Assembly (NCBI RefSeq): GCF_021130785.1
Contig: NW_025777489.1
Coordinates: 120,863-184,862 of the forward strand
Direction: 5' to 3'
DNA from: Homalodisca vitripennis
Taxonomy: Eukaryota > Arthropoda > Insecta > Hemiptera > Cicadellidae
DNA: 64,000 nt
Shown: one piece after another, positions 14,201-21,339 of the stretch
How positions within the stretch are numbered: position 1 is the first letter of the stretch
Layout of the letters: each line of letters begins with the position of its first letter
The notes under the pieces: model-generated
What the model was told of the DNA's origin: nothing
Databases searched by the model: none
The model's input: only the letters and a program-made list of their open reading frames with translations
Position numbers and translations under genes: made by a program

Positions 14201-14353
14201 ATATCACCAATCTAAACAGTGGCTAAAAATTAGTAATAGTTCATTGCTTAATAAATCTGATGAAAGATTTGCGATATAAGCTAGCTTTCCAGGCTGTGAG
14301 GCATAGTTCATTCTGATGCCAACATCGGGAATAAAAATTATTAAATACATAGA

Positions 14354-14591
14354 AGTAGTATACTTTGGCCGTTCCTGGGACAACGCACCCGAGACCGGAT
14401 CTGGGACAAACCGTGTGAGACCGAATCTGGGACAGAATTTTTTAGAGAGCGACTAAGAGTGTGAGTACGGGTGGTCAGAACCGCGCCGCGCGAATCACCA
14501 CGCATGTCATCGCTGTCCCGCCACCGACACCACGCGTTGTTACTGTAAGTATACAAGCAATCGGCACGCGCCTCGTCAGCACCACACCGCG
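14354..14591. repeat. Left terminal inverted repeat of the Polinton
   Basis: About 238 bp are inverted at 27595-27833 with only a few differences. The outer part is unique-looking (agtagtatactttggccg). The inner part is GC-rich with GCGCGGCGCG-type words and a TGTAAGTATAC motif at 14544-14554 pointing inward. Beyond 14591 the two ends diverge because the left end has its own internal duplication. Confidence 0.93.
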
Positions 14592-14706
14592 CTGGGACAG
14601 AATTTTTTAGAGAGCGACTAAGAGTGTGAGTACGGGTGGTCAGAACCGCGCCGCGCGAATCACCACGCATGTCATCGCTGTCCCGCCACCGCGCAGACAC
14701 CACGCG
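14427..14706. repeat. Direct duplication inside the left Polinton end
   Basis: A block of about 110 bp starting CTGGGACAGAATTTTTTAG at 14427 is repeated from 14592, a period of 165 bp. The right end has only one copy. The second copy reaches almost to the stop codon of the penton-like gene. Confidence 0.9.
14544..14549 (+). promoter_or_regulatory. TGTAAG motif in the left terminal repeat
   Basis: TGTAAG followed by TATACAAG reads inward from the left end. It matches the motif in front of the PLA2-protein gene (TATAAGTATACAAC) and its counterpart near the right end at 27418-27423. It is a candidate promoter element shared by the termini and the late genes. Its function is inferred. Confidence 0.35.
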
Positions 14707-14716
14707 TGAGTTTTAT

Positions 14717-15502
14717 TTACCACAATTGTGAGTATGTATGTGTTTGTGATTTACTGATCAGATCTAAATAGACGATGTTGTTTACATGGTTGTTCTGGAG
14801 CAGTTGGTTGTTTTGGTCTACAAGTGTGATTGTGATCTGTTGAATCTTTCGTAAACCGCTCCGAAGAGGTATGTAGTGTTTTTCTTGAGGTGATTGAGAT
14901 ATTTTGTAGCCGTGTGGTACATTAGGGGAAAAGGAGTAGAGGATTGCTGTCTCCAAATGTTTGTGAGAGTGAACATCATGATTGACAAGACTGTTGTTGA
15001 CAATATTGCAGTGTATCTCGATGACATCAACGGCTCTGAGATTCGGTGGATTCGATGCAATTACATTTTCATTTGAGTTGAAGTAAGACGATTCTTTTTG
15101 TAAGTTTGTTGCATCAGATTTTTCAAAACCTAAGAGATCACTAACGGTTTTATCCAAGTAGAATTTAATTGGAGAATTAATTGATATTTTGTCACCATCT
15201 TTAAAGATCTTGAAATCGTCAGAATTTATACTAAGATTCAACGACTGTATGTAATCTCTGAAACTCTTTTCAAGTTTTTCAATGGTCCAGTAACCACATT
15301 GAAGTATCAGTGGTTTCGGAATGAAATGTATTTCCAAGTCCCAAAAATAGACTTTTGCATGTTGCAACAAGTTGTATATGTTGTTCTCAGAGTAAAATCC
15401 AACAAGAGCCATATAATACTCCGCGTTTGGATCCAAGTGGATGGGGTGTTCTAGATGGAGAGTCAGTACAGACTCAGTTCCAGTTAGTTTGAGTAATGGC
15501 AT
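14717..15502 (-). CDS. Penton-like minor capsid protein
   Basis: This 261-residue protein matches the single jelly-roll minor capsid (penton) protein of Polintons and adintoviruses, which would occupy the icosahedral vertices. Diagnostic stretches are EYYMALVGFYSENNIYNL near residues 28-45, LLGFEKSD in the middle, VIEIHCNIVNNSLVNH near 161-176, then ILYSFSPNVPHGYKI and YIPLRSG. Length is close to the usual 250-300. The ATG at 15502 is preceded 19 nt upstream by TATAAG (15522-15527), which overlaps the end of the preceding gene. It is the last gene before the left terminal repeat. No break is seen. I am confident of the family; the vertex role is by analogy. Confidence 0.85.
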   Translation of the reverse strand: MPLLKLTGTESVLTLHLEHPIHLDPNAEYYMALVGFYSENNIYNLLQHAKVYFWDLEIHFIPKPLILQCGYWTIEKLEKSFRDYIQSLNLSINSDDFKIFKDGDKISINSPIKFYLDKTVSDLLGFEKSDATNLQKESSYFNSNENVIASNPPNLRAVDVIEIHCNIVNNSLVNHDVHSHKHLETAILYSFSPNVPHGYKISQSPQEKHYIPLRSGLRKIQQITITLVDQNNQLLQNNHVNNIVYLDLISKSQTHTYSQLW

Positions 15503-15521
15503 GGTTGCAGTTTTTTATATA

Positions 15522-15527
15522 CTTATA
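15522..15527 (-). promoter_or_regulatory. TATAAG motif upstream of the penton-like gene
   Basis: TATAAG on the minus strand lies 19 nt before the ATG at 15502 and is followed by TATATAAAAAAC. It is one of five such motifs in front of Polinton structural genes, and it overlaps the stop codon of the coiled-coil gene. Confidence 0.5.
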
Positions 15528-15987
15528 ATTCTATACAAGTTTTAGATGAAGTTACTACCATCATGGAAGTCTTCAAAACCTCTTTCCATATATTTTTTAT
15601 TTCGTTGTTGAATTTTTTCTGCATGATGTATATCTTGCCTTCTAATTCACTCAATTGAACTTTGACAACCACATCATATGGCTCCACTGCTTTGCTCACT
15701 TGACCAATTCTCTGGTGGTTTTTCAGTAGGAAGCTGCCCCATATCTTTTCACCATTTACGGTACTATTGGGGACAATCTCGATCGCATTTATTATTTTTT
15801 CCGATTTTACCAAATGCGATTCCAATAATTTCTTGACTTCGGATAAATCTTGTGAGACTTTTGATACATCACTTGCAAGCTCAATTATCTCGTCAGGAGA
15901 AGGGTCTGAATTGGGTTGAGTTGGTATTGATCCAATTTCAATTTCTTCTCCAAATCTGTTGAAAATAAAACCACGGTTTCCATGCAT
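15523..15987 (-). CDS. Small coiled-coil Polinton protein of unknown function
   Basis: This 154-residue protein has a short N-terminal segment (MHGNRGFIFNRFG) and an acidic linker (PNSDPSPDEI). A heptad-rich region follows at about residues 36-66 (VSKVSQDLSEVKKLLESHL), then a conserved-looking block (GEKIWGSFLLKNHQRIGQV) and a second helical stretch at the C-terminus. It lies between the protease and the penton-like gene, so a minor virion or scaffold role is plausible. I do not recognise a named family. A TATAAG motif lies 11 nt before the ATG. The gene's start overlaps the C-terminal end of the protease frame. Confidence 0.6.
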   Translation of the reverse strand: MHGNRGFIFNRFGEEIEIGSIPTQPNSDPSPDEIIELASDVSKVSQDLSEVKKLLESHLVKSEKIINAIEIVPNSTVNGEKIWGSFLLKNHQRIGQVSKAVEPYDVVVKVQLSELEGKIYIMQKKFNNEIKNIWKEVLKTSMMVVTSSKTCIEL

Positions 15988-16397
15988 TTTTATTGTTTCT
16001 TATACTACGAAGAATATGTTCCCAGTCCTCACCAGCTGAATCTCGTCGTAGAACCTCCAGGCACAAATGTCCACAGATAGGAGGATCGTCAAACCCCTGA
16101 ATACGCTCTGAGTTATAAACCAACCCTTTTGGCCCCAAAGTACCTGACTACTTCTATTGGAGGATTGACATCGCCATATGAATCAAAATAGAATTTCTTT
16201 TCACCACGTTTCACATAACACGTCCAGTGAGTACCACCAGATGAAAGGTCACCAAGATTTACAATACCACGTTCGATATTTGTAGGTTTGTCTGGAAGTA
16301 GCTGTCGCATGAAAACACCTCTAAACTCATTAATGTTTAATATACCTGCTAATTTTTCTATTTCACCAAGAGACAGCGGGAAGATCTCTTTTTTTAT
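15938..16397 (-). pseudogene. Adenain-like cysteine maturation protease, frameshifted
   Basis: Polintons carry a protease related to adenovirus adenain that cleaves virion precursors. The upstream part has the N-terminal FRGVFMR motif and GTHW with the catalytic His, followed by FYFDSYG (16113-16397 frame). The downstream part, in another frame (15938-16138), has CGHLCL, which holds the catalytic Cys. The switch falls in the run AAAAGGG near 16122-16130, where one extra base closes the first frame at a TAA (16113-16115). No ATG opens the first part before residue FRGVFM; its frame starts at a TGA at 16398-16400 next to an A7 run (16388-16394), so the N-terminus may also be disturbed. All catalytic motifs survive. 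Either this copy is broken or the assembly has extra bases; translational frameshifting at this site would have to be +1. Confidence 0.85.
15999..16004 (-). promoter_or_regulatory. TATAAG motif upstream of the coiled-coil gene
   Basis: TATAAG followed by AAACAATAAAA lies 11 nt before the ATG at 15987, inside the C-terminal part of the protease frame. Confidence 0.5.
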
Positions 16398-16465
16398 TCA
16401 CAGACAACAATGCATCAAGCTTCCGACCAATACGTCGTTTCAATCCTCTACCCGTAGGATCTTTT

Positions 16466-16867
16466 TCAATAATGGTGTCCTAACTCCTCATCGACTAAAC
16501 TCTTTAACCAAGGTATAAATTTTTCTCTCAGTAAAGGAGCCACCTTTCTTCTTATTAATGGAGAGATGAAACGTTTACCTCCAGGAACTGACGAATCCAC
16601 CATTTCCATAATTTCCTTCAAAAACCCTCCTTGTTTATTAGATACGAGTTGGTTGTAACTTAGAAGCAATTGTAAACCTTTTTTGTTCTTAACGGCTCTA
16701 GAAACGGCTTTGTGTTGCTCTCCAGAAAGAAGTATACGATCACTTCCGTGAGACAGCTGTTCATTAGATAATCTGATTACTGTAGGTTTCCGTCTTTTGT
16801 ACGCTGTACGAAGCTTACGTTTTTGAGCTTCGGATAGCCGAACTGTATAATTATGCTGACTTTCCAT
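16466..16867 (-). CDS. Basic core-like virion protein (adenovirus pX-like in position and composition)
   Basis: From the ATG at 16867 the protein has 133 residues. It begins MESQHNYTVRLSEAQKRKL and continues with Arg/Lys clusters (RTAYKRRKPTVIRL), GGFLKEIM and a PGGKR motif. It is like the basic DNA-associated proteins found beside the protease in Polintons. An ATG at 16909 would add 14 residues, but the TATAAG motif at 16880-16885 lies between the two, so the internal start is more likely. The frame closes at 16466. Directly afterwards a second frame (about 16365-16479) encodes another basic stretch (TGRGLKRRIGRKL). This could be the displaced C-terminus of the same protein after a one-base change, or the N-terminus of the protease. 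The DNA-binding role is inferred. Confidence 0.65.
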   Translation of the reverse strand: MESQHNYTVRLSEAQKRKLRTAYKRRKPTVIRLSNEQLSHGSDRILLSGEQHKAVSRAVKNKKGLQLLLSYNQLVSNKQGGFLKEIMEMVDSSVPGGKRFISPLIRRKVAPLLREKFIPWLKSLVDEELGHHY

Positions 16868-16879
16868 TCTATACGCTTT

Positions 16880-16885
16880 CTTATA
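16880..16885 (-). promoter_or_regulatory. TATAAG motif upstream of the core-like gene
   Basis: TATATAAGAAAGCG on the minus strand ends 12 nt before the ATG at 16867. It decides that start over the upstream ATG at 16909. Confidence 0.5.
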
Positions 16886-16987
16886 TACAAAACACTGACA
16901 TGAAAACAATAATTGCCGCCTACTAATGAAAAAAAAACATTTTTAATTTTAATTTTTTTGTTTTTTGTTGTTTTTTTTTATTTGTTT

Positions 16988-18238
16988 TTACAGGAATTTG
17001 ATTGTGTTTCGAGTAATGTCATATGAGAAATGTGCCTCAGATACAACAACAACATATGCTGTGGTGCCGCTACTTCCCTGTGGAGATGCAATAGCTTTTA
17101 CAAAATCTAATTCAATCTGAATGTCACTTCGAGATCTGTCTGTTGTTGGTTGATGTAGATGTGTGTCAATTACAACCAAAGGTGAGTTATCAATAAATTC
17201 TTTCAGGTTTACTAACACGTTATTGTCTCCGAAGTTTATTTTTCGGAACCCTAGGTACTGATCGTACATGATCCTGTATATACCATTAGTAATATCAAAA
17301 TTCTGCAATTCCTGAGGGTACCTTTCTCCATTAATTTTCACAGACACATTTTTGATGTTGTAGCTGTCAAATCTACTGGGATCTTTTGCCTGGGTGTTTG
17401 TTCTGTTTGTTTGAAGTGCGATTATAACAAATCTAGGATTGTACACATTTCTGTAAACACTTGTAATATCGAAGCTGAACGATGACCCGAACACCCCTCT
17501 TTTGTCGATGCATTGCCATTGAAAGAAGTTGTAGACTAAAGCATCCTTGTCACTCAGATGTTTCAAACCATCAATTAACTGGATTTTGGAAGTGCTGGTA
17601 TAATCGACTATGGGGACTCGTAACACAAACGACTCTATCACAATTTTTCCATCACCAGGATCCATTGCTGTGGACCCTGCCCCTTTCCAGTGAAACAACG
17701 CATCATTATCTTCATTCCTAGTAAATGTGATTTCAAAACCTCCCTTGTACATCGGGTAACGTAGGTGGTCAAAGAACCCTAATCCTAAATGCCCAAGTGT
17801 GCCGAGTGCTTCAAACTTCCCACCTCCTGTAAACGATGATGAGAAACCACTACTTGAGAGTGTTTGTTTTTCAGTGTTACTGTAACTAACAATCCCCTTT
17901 ATAGTGCTGGTGATGCCGGGGAGTTCTACTGTGTCGATCAATGTATTGTGTTTCCTCAGCTCTATTCTTGAAAACAAGAAGGCTGCGAAGTTGTCTACCA
18001 GTTTGACGGTAGAGTTAGTTTGATAATCAGATCCATCAGATTTTTGCACATACTTTCCTTGAATGTGGTACATTATGCGTGAATCATAAAATGCGTCTCC
18101 ATGATCCAGTTTGAATGTTGTATTGTTGTTGGGTGCATTGAAGTTGAGCTCTGAAACTGGCATTGCAGTTCTATACTCACTTCTTGCTATACCGCTCGAA
18201 AATTCAATATACAGTTTCTCCATCACTGGTTTTACCAT
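16988..18238 (-). CDS. Major capsid protein (double jelly-roll, hexon-like)
   Basis: This 416-residue protein matches the Polinton/adintovirus major capsid protein, expected to form trimeric pseudo-hexamers of the virion shell. Characteristic stretches are YIEFSSGIARSEYRTAMPVS near the N-terminus, VKLVDNFAAFLFSRIELRKH near residues 83-102, FFDHLRYPMYKGGFEITFTRNEDND near 155-179, and ITSVYRNVYNPRFVIIALQT near 254-273. The SYNIKNVSVKINGERYP motif follows at about 292-308. The frame is fully open. It is at the short end for the family. The ATG at 18238 follows a TATAAG motif by 25 nt. It is flanked by the PLA2-protein gene upstream and the core-like gene downstream. The call is firm on the family; assembly competence cannot be judged. 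Confidence 0.9.
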   Translation of the reverse strand: MVKPVMEKLYIEFSSGIARSEYRTAMPVSELNFNAPNNNTTFKLDHGDAFYDSRIMYHIQGKYVQKSDGSDYQTNSTVKLVDNFAAFLFSRIELRKHNTLIDTVELPGITSTIKGIVSYSNTEKQTLSSSGFSSSFTGGGKFEALGTLGHLGLGFFDHLRYPMYKGGFEITFTRNEDNDALFHWKGAGSTAMDPGDGKIVIESFVLRVPIVDYTSTSKIQLIDGLKHLSDKDALVYNFFQWQCIDKRGVFGSSFSFDITSVYRNVYNPRFVIIALQTNRTNTQAKDPSRFDSYNIKNVSVKINGERYPQELQNFDITNGIYRIMYDQYLGFRKINFGDNNVLVNLKEFIDNSPLVVIDTHLHQPTTDRSRSDIQIELDFVKAIASPQGSSGTTAYVVVVSEAHFSYDITRNTIKFL

Positions 18239-18263
18239 TGATCACTGTTCTATTATATCCTCT

Positions 18264-18269
18264 CTTATA
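18264..18269 (-). promoter_or_regulatory. TATAAG motif upstream of the major capsid gene
   Basis: TATATATAAGAGAGGATATA on the minus strand; the TATAAG lies 25 nt before the ATG at 18238. The AAGAGA context resembles that before the ATPase start. Confidence 0.5.
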
Positions 18270-18300
18270 TATAGGGTAAAATATATTTGCTTTCATTGCT

Positions 18301-19818
18301 TTATATATCTGATGGGTAGATACATCCTGAAGTTCCTAACCCCATACCGAGTTTACGTTTCAACCACATTCCTCCTGTTGTTGCTAGGCCGACCATACGC
18401 TCATTCAAGTCAGCATCATCTGAGGTAACCCTCTCCCAAGCTTTCTTTTGTAATATTTTGTCCGCCTCCCACCTGTCTTCTGTGTTTTTATGATCCCTAT
18501 ACCATATATCATGCTTCTTACAAGCTTCATCGAGGGGATTAAATCCCTTATCTCCCCTAGCAAGTCTCTTGTCAAGCTGGGTGCCGGGCCCACAGTAGTT
18601 GTACGCATCAAGATTCCAGTTCTTGGGCGCATGTAACTCGAATGGTAACTTGTTAATGATGTCGTTCAAAAGCCCTTTACCTTCTATAACATGTTCAGGC
18701 AAAACAGACAAACATCTGACTAGGTACTTCAACCCTTTAGGTGTAGCAATTAGGTCTTCCATTTCATCGTGAAGGAAATCAACCACAGACAGTTTTTCAT
18801 TATGAAAGTTGTTGTTCCCAGCTTCTTCCTGAGCTTGAATGTAGTGTAACCTGTCAATGAGGTCTTTGAAGTTCTTTATGTACTTATATTCGACCGGAAT
18901 TTCATTGTAAACCTTTAACCCTGAACCAATTGTTGCCACTTTTCCATTCACCAACTCATCCCAAATAGGTTTTATCATATGTTTCCACTTTAGTCCTTGA
19001 CTTGATTTGGGACGATTACTTTTGGGATTGTTTCTTTGGAAAAGCGAGTTTGTCCTCACCAACATGTCCTTGTAAGAGTTCCAGTCTTCATCGGTGTACA
19101 GATCCTTCTCTACTATATTGTTTTTCGTCAACAATCTCCAAAGACCCTCAGTCCCTTTGTATTTCTTTTGAGAGCTGACTAATATAATGTCATCATAATC
19201 AAATGTAATCGGTTCGGAACCGATCATCGGCTGCTCTAGATTTTCATCGTACCAAATACCAAACTGTTTGTCGTTGGATTTTGGAAGGTATCGGGCTCCT
19301 AGAGAACCAAGTGTTACTACTTTAGAATCCATCAACTGTTTCATCGATTGCTCTTGAGGTTGTACTTCTGGCTCATCATCGTAATCTACATCCTCAAACG
19401 TTCGACGATCTGATGCTTGAGGTTGAAATCTTACCAACTGTTTCATACGGTTTTGACTACGTATATTTTGTGTTTCCAATTCTCTATGTTGTTGTTCCCT
19501 AATGGCTCTGGTGATTGGTTCGTACTTTTTCTCATTTTCACGAACATCTTCTAACTCTTTAAAATGAGTCTGAGCAAACTCACTTTGTAATTTCCGGTTT
19601 AACTCATCCAACTTTCGAGCTTTAGAAACAGTGAGCGGTCGATCATGTGTTATTGATATGTTACGATTGGTAGACGTCTCATTAGCATTTGATGATATAG
19701 TATTTTTGTTTGAGAAGTTTTTTAATTCATCCTGTTCAGCACGTTTGAACTTTGCAGCCAAGACAGTCTGAATTTTTTCAAGTCGCCTTGCTTCTTTTGC
19801 ATCTAGTTTATTCGCCAT
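18301..19818 (-). CDS. Capsid-associated protein with C-terminal phospholipase A2 domain
   Basis: This 505-residue protein has a charged, helical N-terminal third (residues 1-150, with EARRLEKIQ and ARKLDELNRKL heptads) and a central block with KYKGTEGLWRLLTKNN near 215-230. The C-terminal PLA2 domain has YCGPGT near 408-413 (calcium loop) and LDEACKKHDIWY near 429-440, holding the His-Asp catalytic pair. This motif set is that of secreted and parvovirus-VP1-type PLA2s, which hydrolyse phospholipid ester bonds and help particles leave endosomes. The central block recurs in insect Polintons next to the capsid gene. The frame is intact. A TATAAG motif lies 8 nt before the ATG, and the long tandem array begins about 60 bp upstream. 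Membrane penetration is inferred from the family; the enzyme motifs are visible. Confidence 0.85.
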   Translation of the reverse strand: MANKLDAKEARRLEKIQTVLAAKFKRAEQDELKNFSNKNTISSNANETSTNRNISITHDRPLTVSKARKLDELNRKLQSEFAQTHFKELEDVRENEKKYEPITRAIREQQHRELETQNIRSQNRMKQLVRFQPQASDRRTFEDVDYDDEPEVQPQEQSMKQLMDSKVVTLGSLGARYLPKSNDKQFGIWYDENLEQPMIGSEPITFDYDDIILVSSQKKYKGTEGLWRLLTKNNIVEKDLYTDEDWNSYKDMLVRTNSLFQRNNPKSNRPKSSQGLKWKHMIKPIWDELVNGKVATIGSGLKVYNEIPVEYKYIKNFKDLIDRLHYIQAQEEAGNNNFHNEKLSVVDFLHDEMEDLIATPKGLKYLVRCLSVLPEHVIEGKGLLNDIINKLPFELHAPKNWNLDAYNYCGPGTQLDKRLARGDKGFNPLDEACKKHDIWYRDHKNTEDRWEADKILQKKAWERVTSDDADLNERMVGLATTGGMWLKRKLGMGLGTSGCIYPSDI

Positions 19819-19826
19819 GTTGTATA

Positions 19827-19832
19827 CTTATA
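19827..19832 (-). promoter_or_regulatory. TATAAG motif upstream of the PLA2-protein gene
   Basis: CTATAAGTATACAAC on the minus strand directly precedes the ATG at 19818, leaving 8 nt between. That is too close for a TATA box acting at -30 and fits an initiator-type signal better. The same words recur near the right terminus (27418-27423). Confidence 0.5.
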
Positions 19833-19875
19833 GTAATAGATACAGCGTTATTCTTCAAATCTTTCAAGTCACGTT

Positions 19876-20637
19876 TACACTAGAACGTCAAATTACGTTT
19901 ATGAACGTCAAATTACGTTTATACTTAAACGTCAAATTACGTTTATGAACGTTAAATTACGTTTATACTTAAACGTCAAATTACGTTTATGAACGTTAAA
20001 TTACGTTTATACTTAAACGTCAAATTACGTTTATGAACGTTAAATAACGTTTATGAACGTTAAATTACGTTTATACTTAAACGTCAAATTACGTTTATGA
20101 ACGTTAAATTACGTTTATGAACGTTAAATTACGTTTATACTTAAACGTCAAATTACGTTTATGAACGTTAAATAACGTTTATGAACGTTAAATTACGTTT
20201 ATACTTAAACGTCAAATTACGTTTATGAACGTTAAATTACGTTTATGAACGTTAAATTACGTTTATGAACGTTAAATTACGTTTATACTTAAACGTCAAA
20301 TTACGTTTATGAACGTTAAATAACGTTTATGAACGTTAAATTACGTTTATACTTAAACGTCAAATTACGTTTATGAACGTTAAATTACGTTTATACGTTT
20401 ATACTTAAACGTCAAATTACGTTTATGAACGTTAAATTACGTTTATGAACGTTAAATTACGTTTATACTTAAACGTCAAATTACGTTTATGAACGTTAAA
20501 TTACGTTTATACTTAAACGTCAAATTACGTTTATACTTGAACGTCAAATTACGTTTATACTTGAACGTCAAATTACGTTTATACTTAAACGTCAAATTAA
20601 GTTTATACTTAAACGTCAAATTACGTTTATACTGGTA
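19876..20637. repeat. Tandem array of 20- and 24-bp AT-rich units with phased ACGT
   Basis: About 760 bp consist of two interleaved unit types: a 20-mer gaacgttaaattacgtttat and a 24-mer differing by CTTAA and a C. They combine into about 44-bp higher-order units. The tetranucleotide ACGT recurs every 10 or 14 bp throughout. The array lies between the 3' end of the ATPase gene and the PLA2-protein gene and is not coding. An open frame on the plus strand (20489-20713) is only the repeat translated. It could be a regulatory, replication or packaging site; the function is unknown. Confidence 0.95.
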
Positions 20638-20654
20638 CGTTGTACAGCGAAGTA

Positions 20655-21332
20655 TTATTCAACACTTAGTTTCCTTTTTAAATTGCACATGTATTTCCTT
20701 TTTTGTGGTTTAGCTGTTGTATTAATAGATATGAACCCATGAGGTGTTTTCCAGCACTCAAAACAGAGAGCCTCAAATTGGTTGAAAGTCATGTCAGAAC
20801 CTACAAAGTCCTGGAACACTCTCTTTGTATAGTACTTGTTCATTGTAAACAGACACAACAGATTAACATTGTTTCGTATGACCTGCATATCAACTCGACC
20901 ATAGCTCTGACTCAGGTAGACACAAGAAATCCCTTTATGACGTCCTCTAATGAAATAGTCTTTGATTTTAGTTTGCTCTTCTAGGAGGCAGTCATCAAAT
21001 ACCACAAGTGAGTTTGGTTTGCAGTCATCGATAGAAATGAGATCTTGACAGGACGAATAGAAAAACGCTATTTGTCTTCTAAGGTTTTTTTCTAATCTAC
21101 TGTATTGTTCACGCAGATCTGCATATGCAGGTTGTTCTATTGAACGACTGAACACGTATAGATTCTTGAACGGAACTCCATCTTTGTTGTAAATGAAATT
21201 CAATAACAAGTTCGTTTTACCACTCCCAGACGGTTCTACAATAAGACACCGTAACGGTCTAGGTAAAAATTGGTCTTCGAATTTATCTCTGCAATACACT
21301 TGAATTTCCATAGTATGTTCTCTTACATACAT
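20655..21332 (-). CDS. A32-like genome-packaging ATPase (FtsK/HerA type)
   Basis: This 225-residue protein fits the DNA-packaging ATPase of Polintons, adintoviruses and NCLDVs. It has a P-loop EPSGSGKT at about residues 33-40, Walker B LVVFDDC at about 109-115, and a following CVYLSQSY motif typical of this family. The first P-loop residue is Glu where Gly is expected, which may weaken nucleotide binding. The first ATG is at 21332, but a second at 21311 (MEIQVYC) is preceded 10 nt upstream by TGTAAG, spaced as in the other late genes, and is probably the real start. The gene follows the polymerase with 7 bp between, so it could also be co-transcribed with it. Confidence 0.88.
   Translation of the reverse strand: MYVREHTMEIQVYCRDKFEDQFLPRPLRCLIVEPSGSGKTNLLLNFIYNKDGVPFKNLYVFSRSIEQPAYADLREQYSRLEKNLRRQIAFFYSSCQDLISIDDCKPNSLVVFDDCLLEEQTKIKDYFIRGRHKGISCVYLSQSYGRVDMQVIRNNVNLLCLFTMNKYYTKRVFQDFVGSDMTFNQFEALCFECWKTPHGFISINTTAKPQKRKYMCNLKRKLSVE
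21322..21327 (-). promoter_or_regulatory. TGTAAG motif upstream of the ATPase internal start
   Basis: ATGTAAGAGAAC on the minus strand lies between the ATGs at 21332 and 21311, 10 nt before the latter. It is a one-base variant of the TATAAG motif. Confidence 0.4.
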
Positions 21333-21339
21333 TTACAAT

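Larger units (their letters stand above)
8391..14353. other. Intergenic DNA, no gene recognised
   Basis: Small open frames occur (for example 9257-9547 plus and 12630-12893 minus), but none has a recognisable domain or clear splice context. The stretch contains the inverted repeats listed at 10370-11000 and 11199-11232. The last 1.2 kb before the Polinton does not resemble the repeat unit that borders the Polinton on its other side. Confidence 0.55.

Noticed and set aside
16110..16140. Programmed -1 frameshift at AAAAGGG in the protease gene
   Set aside because: The continuation lies in the +1 frame, not the -1 frame, and no pseudoknot or stimulator was evident by eye.
19876..20637. CRISPR-like array
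   Set aside because: The units are contiguous with no unique spacers, and the context is an animal transposable element.
20489..20713. Open frame of 74 codons with a repeated NVKLRLYL peptide
   Set aside because: It is the plus-strand translation of the tandem array; the repeat explains the frame completely.
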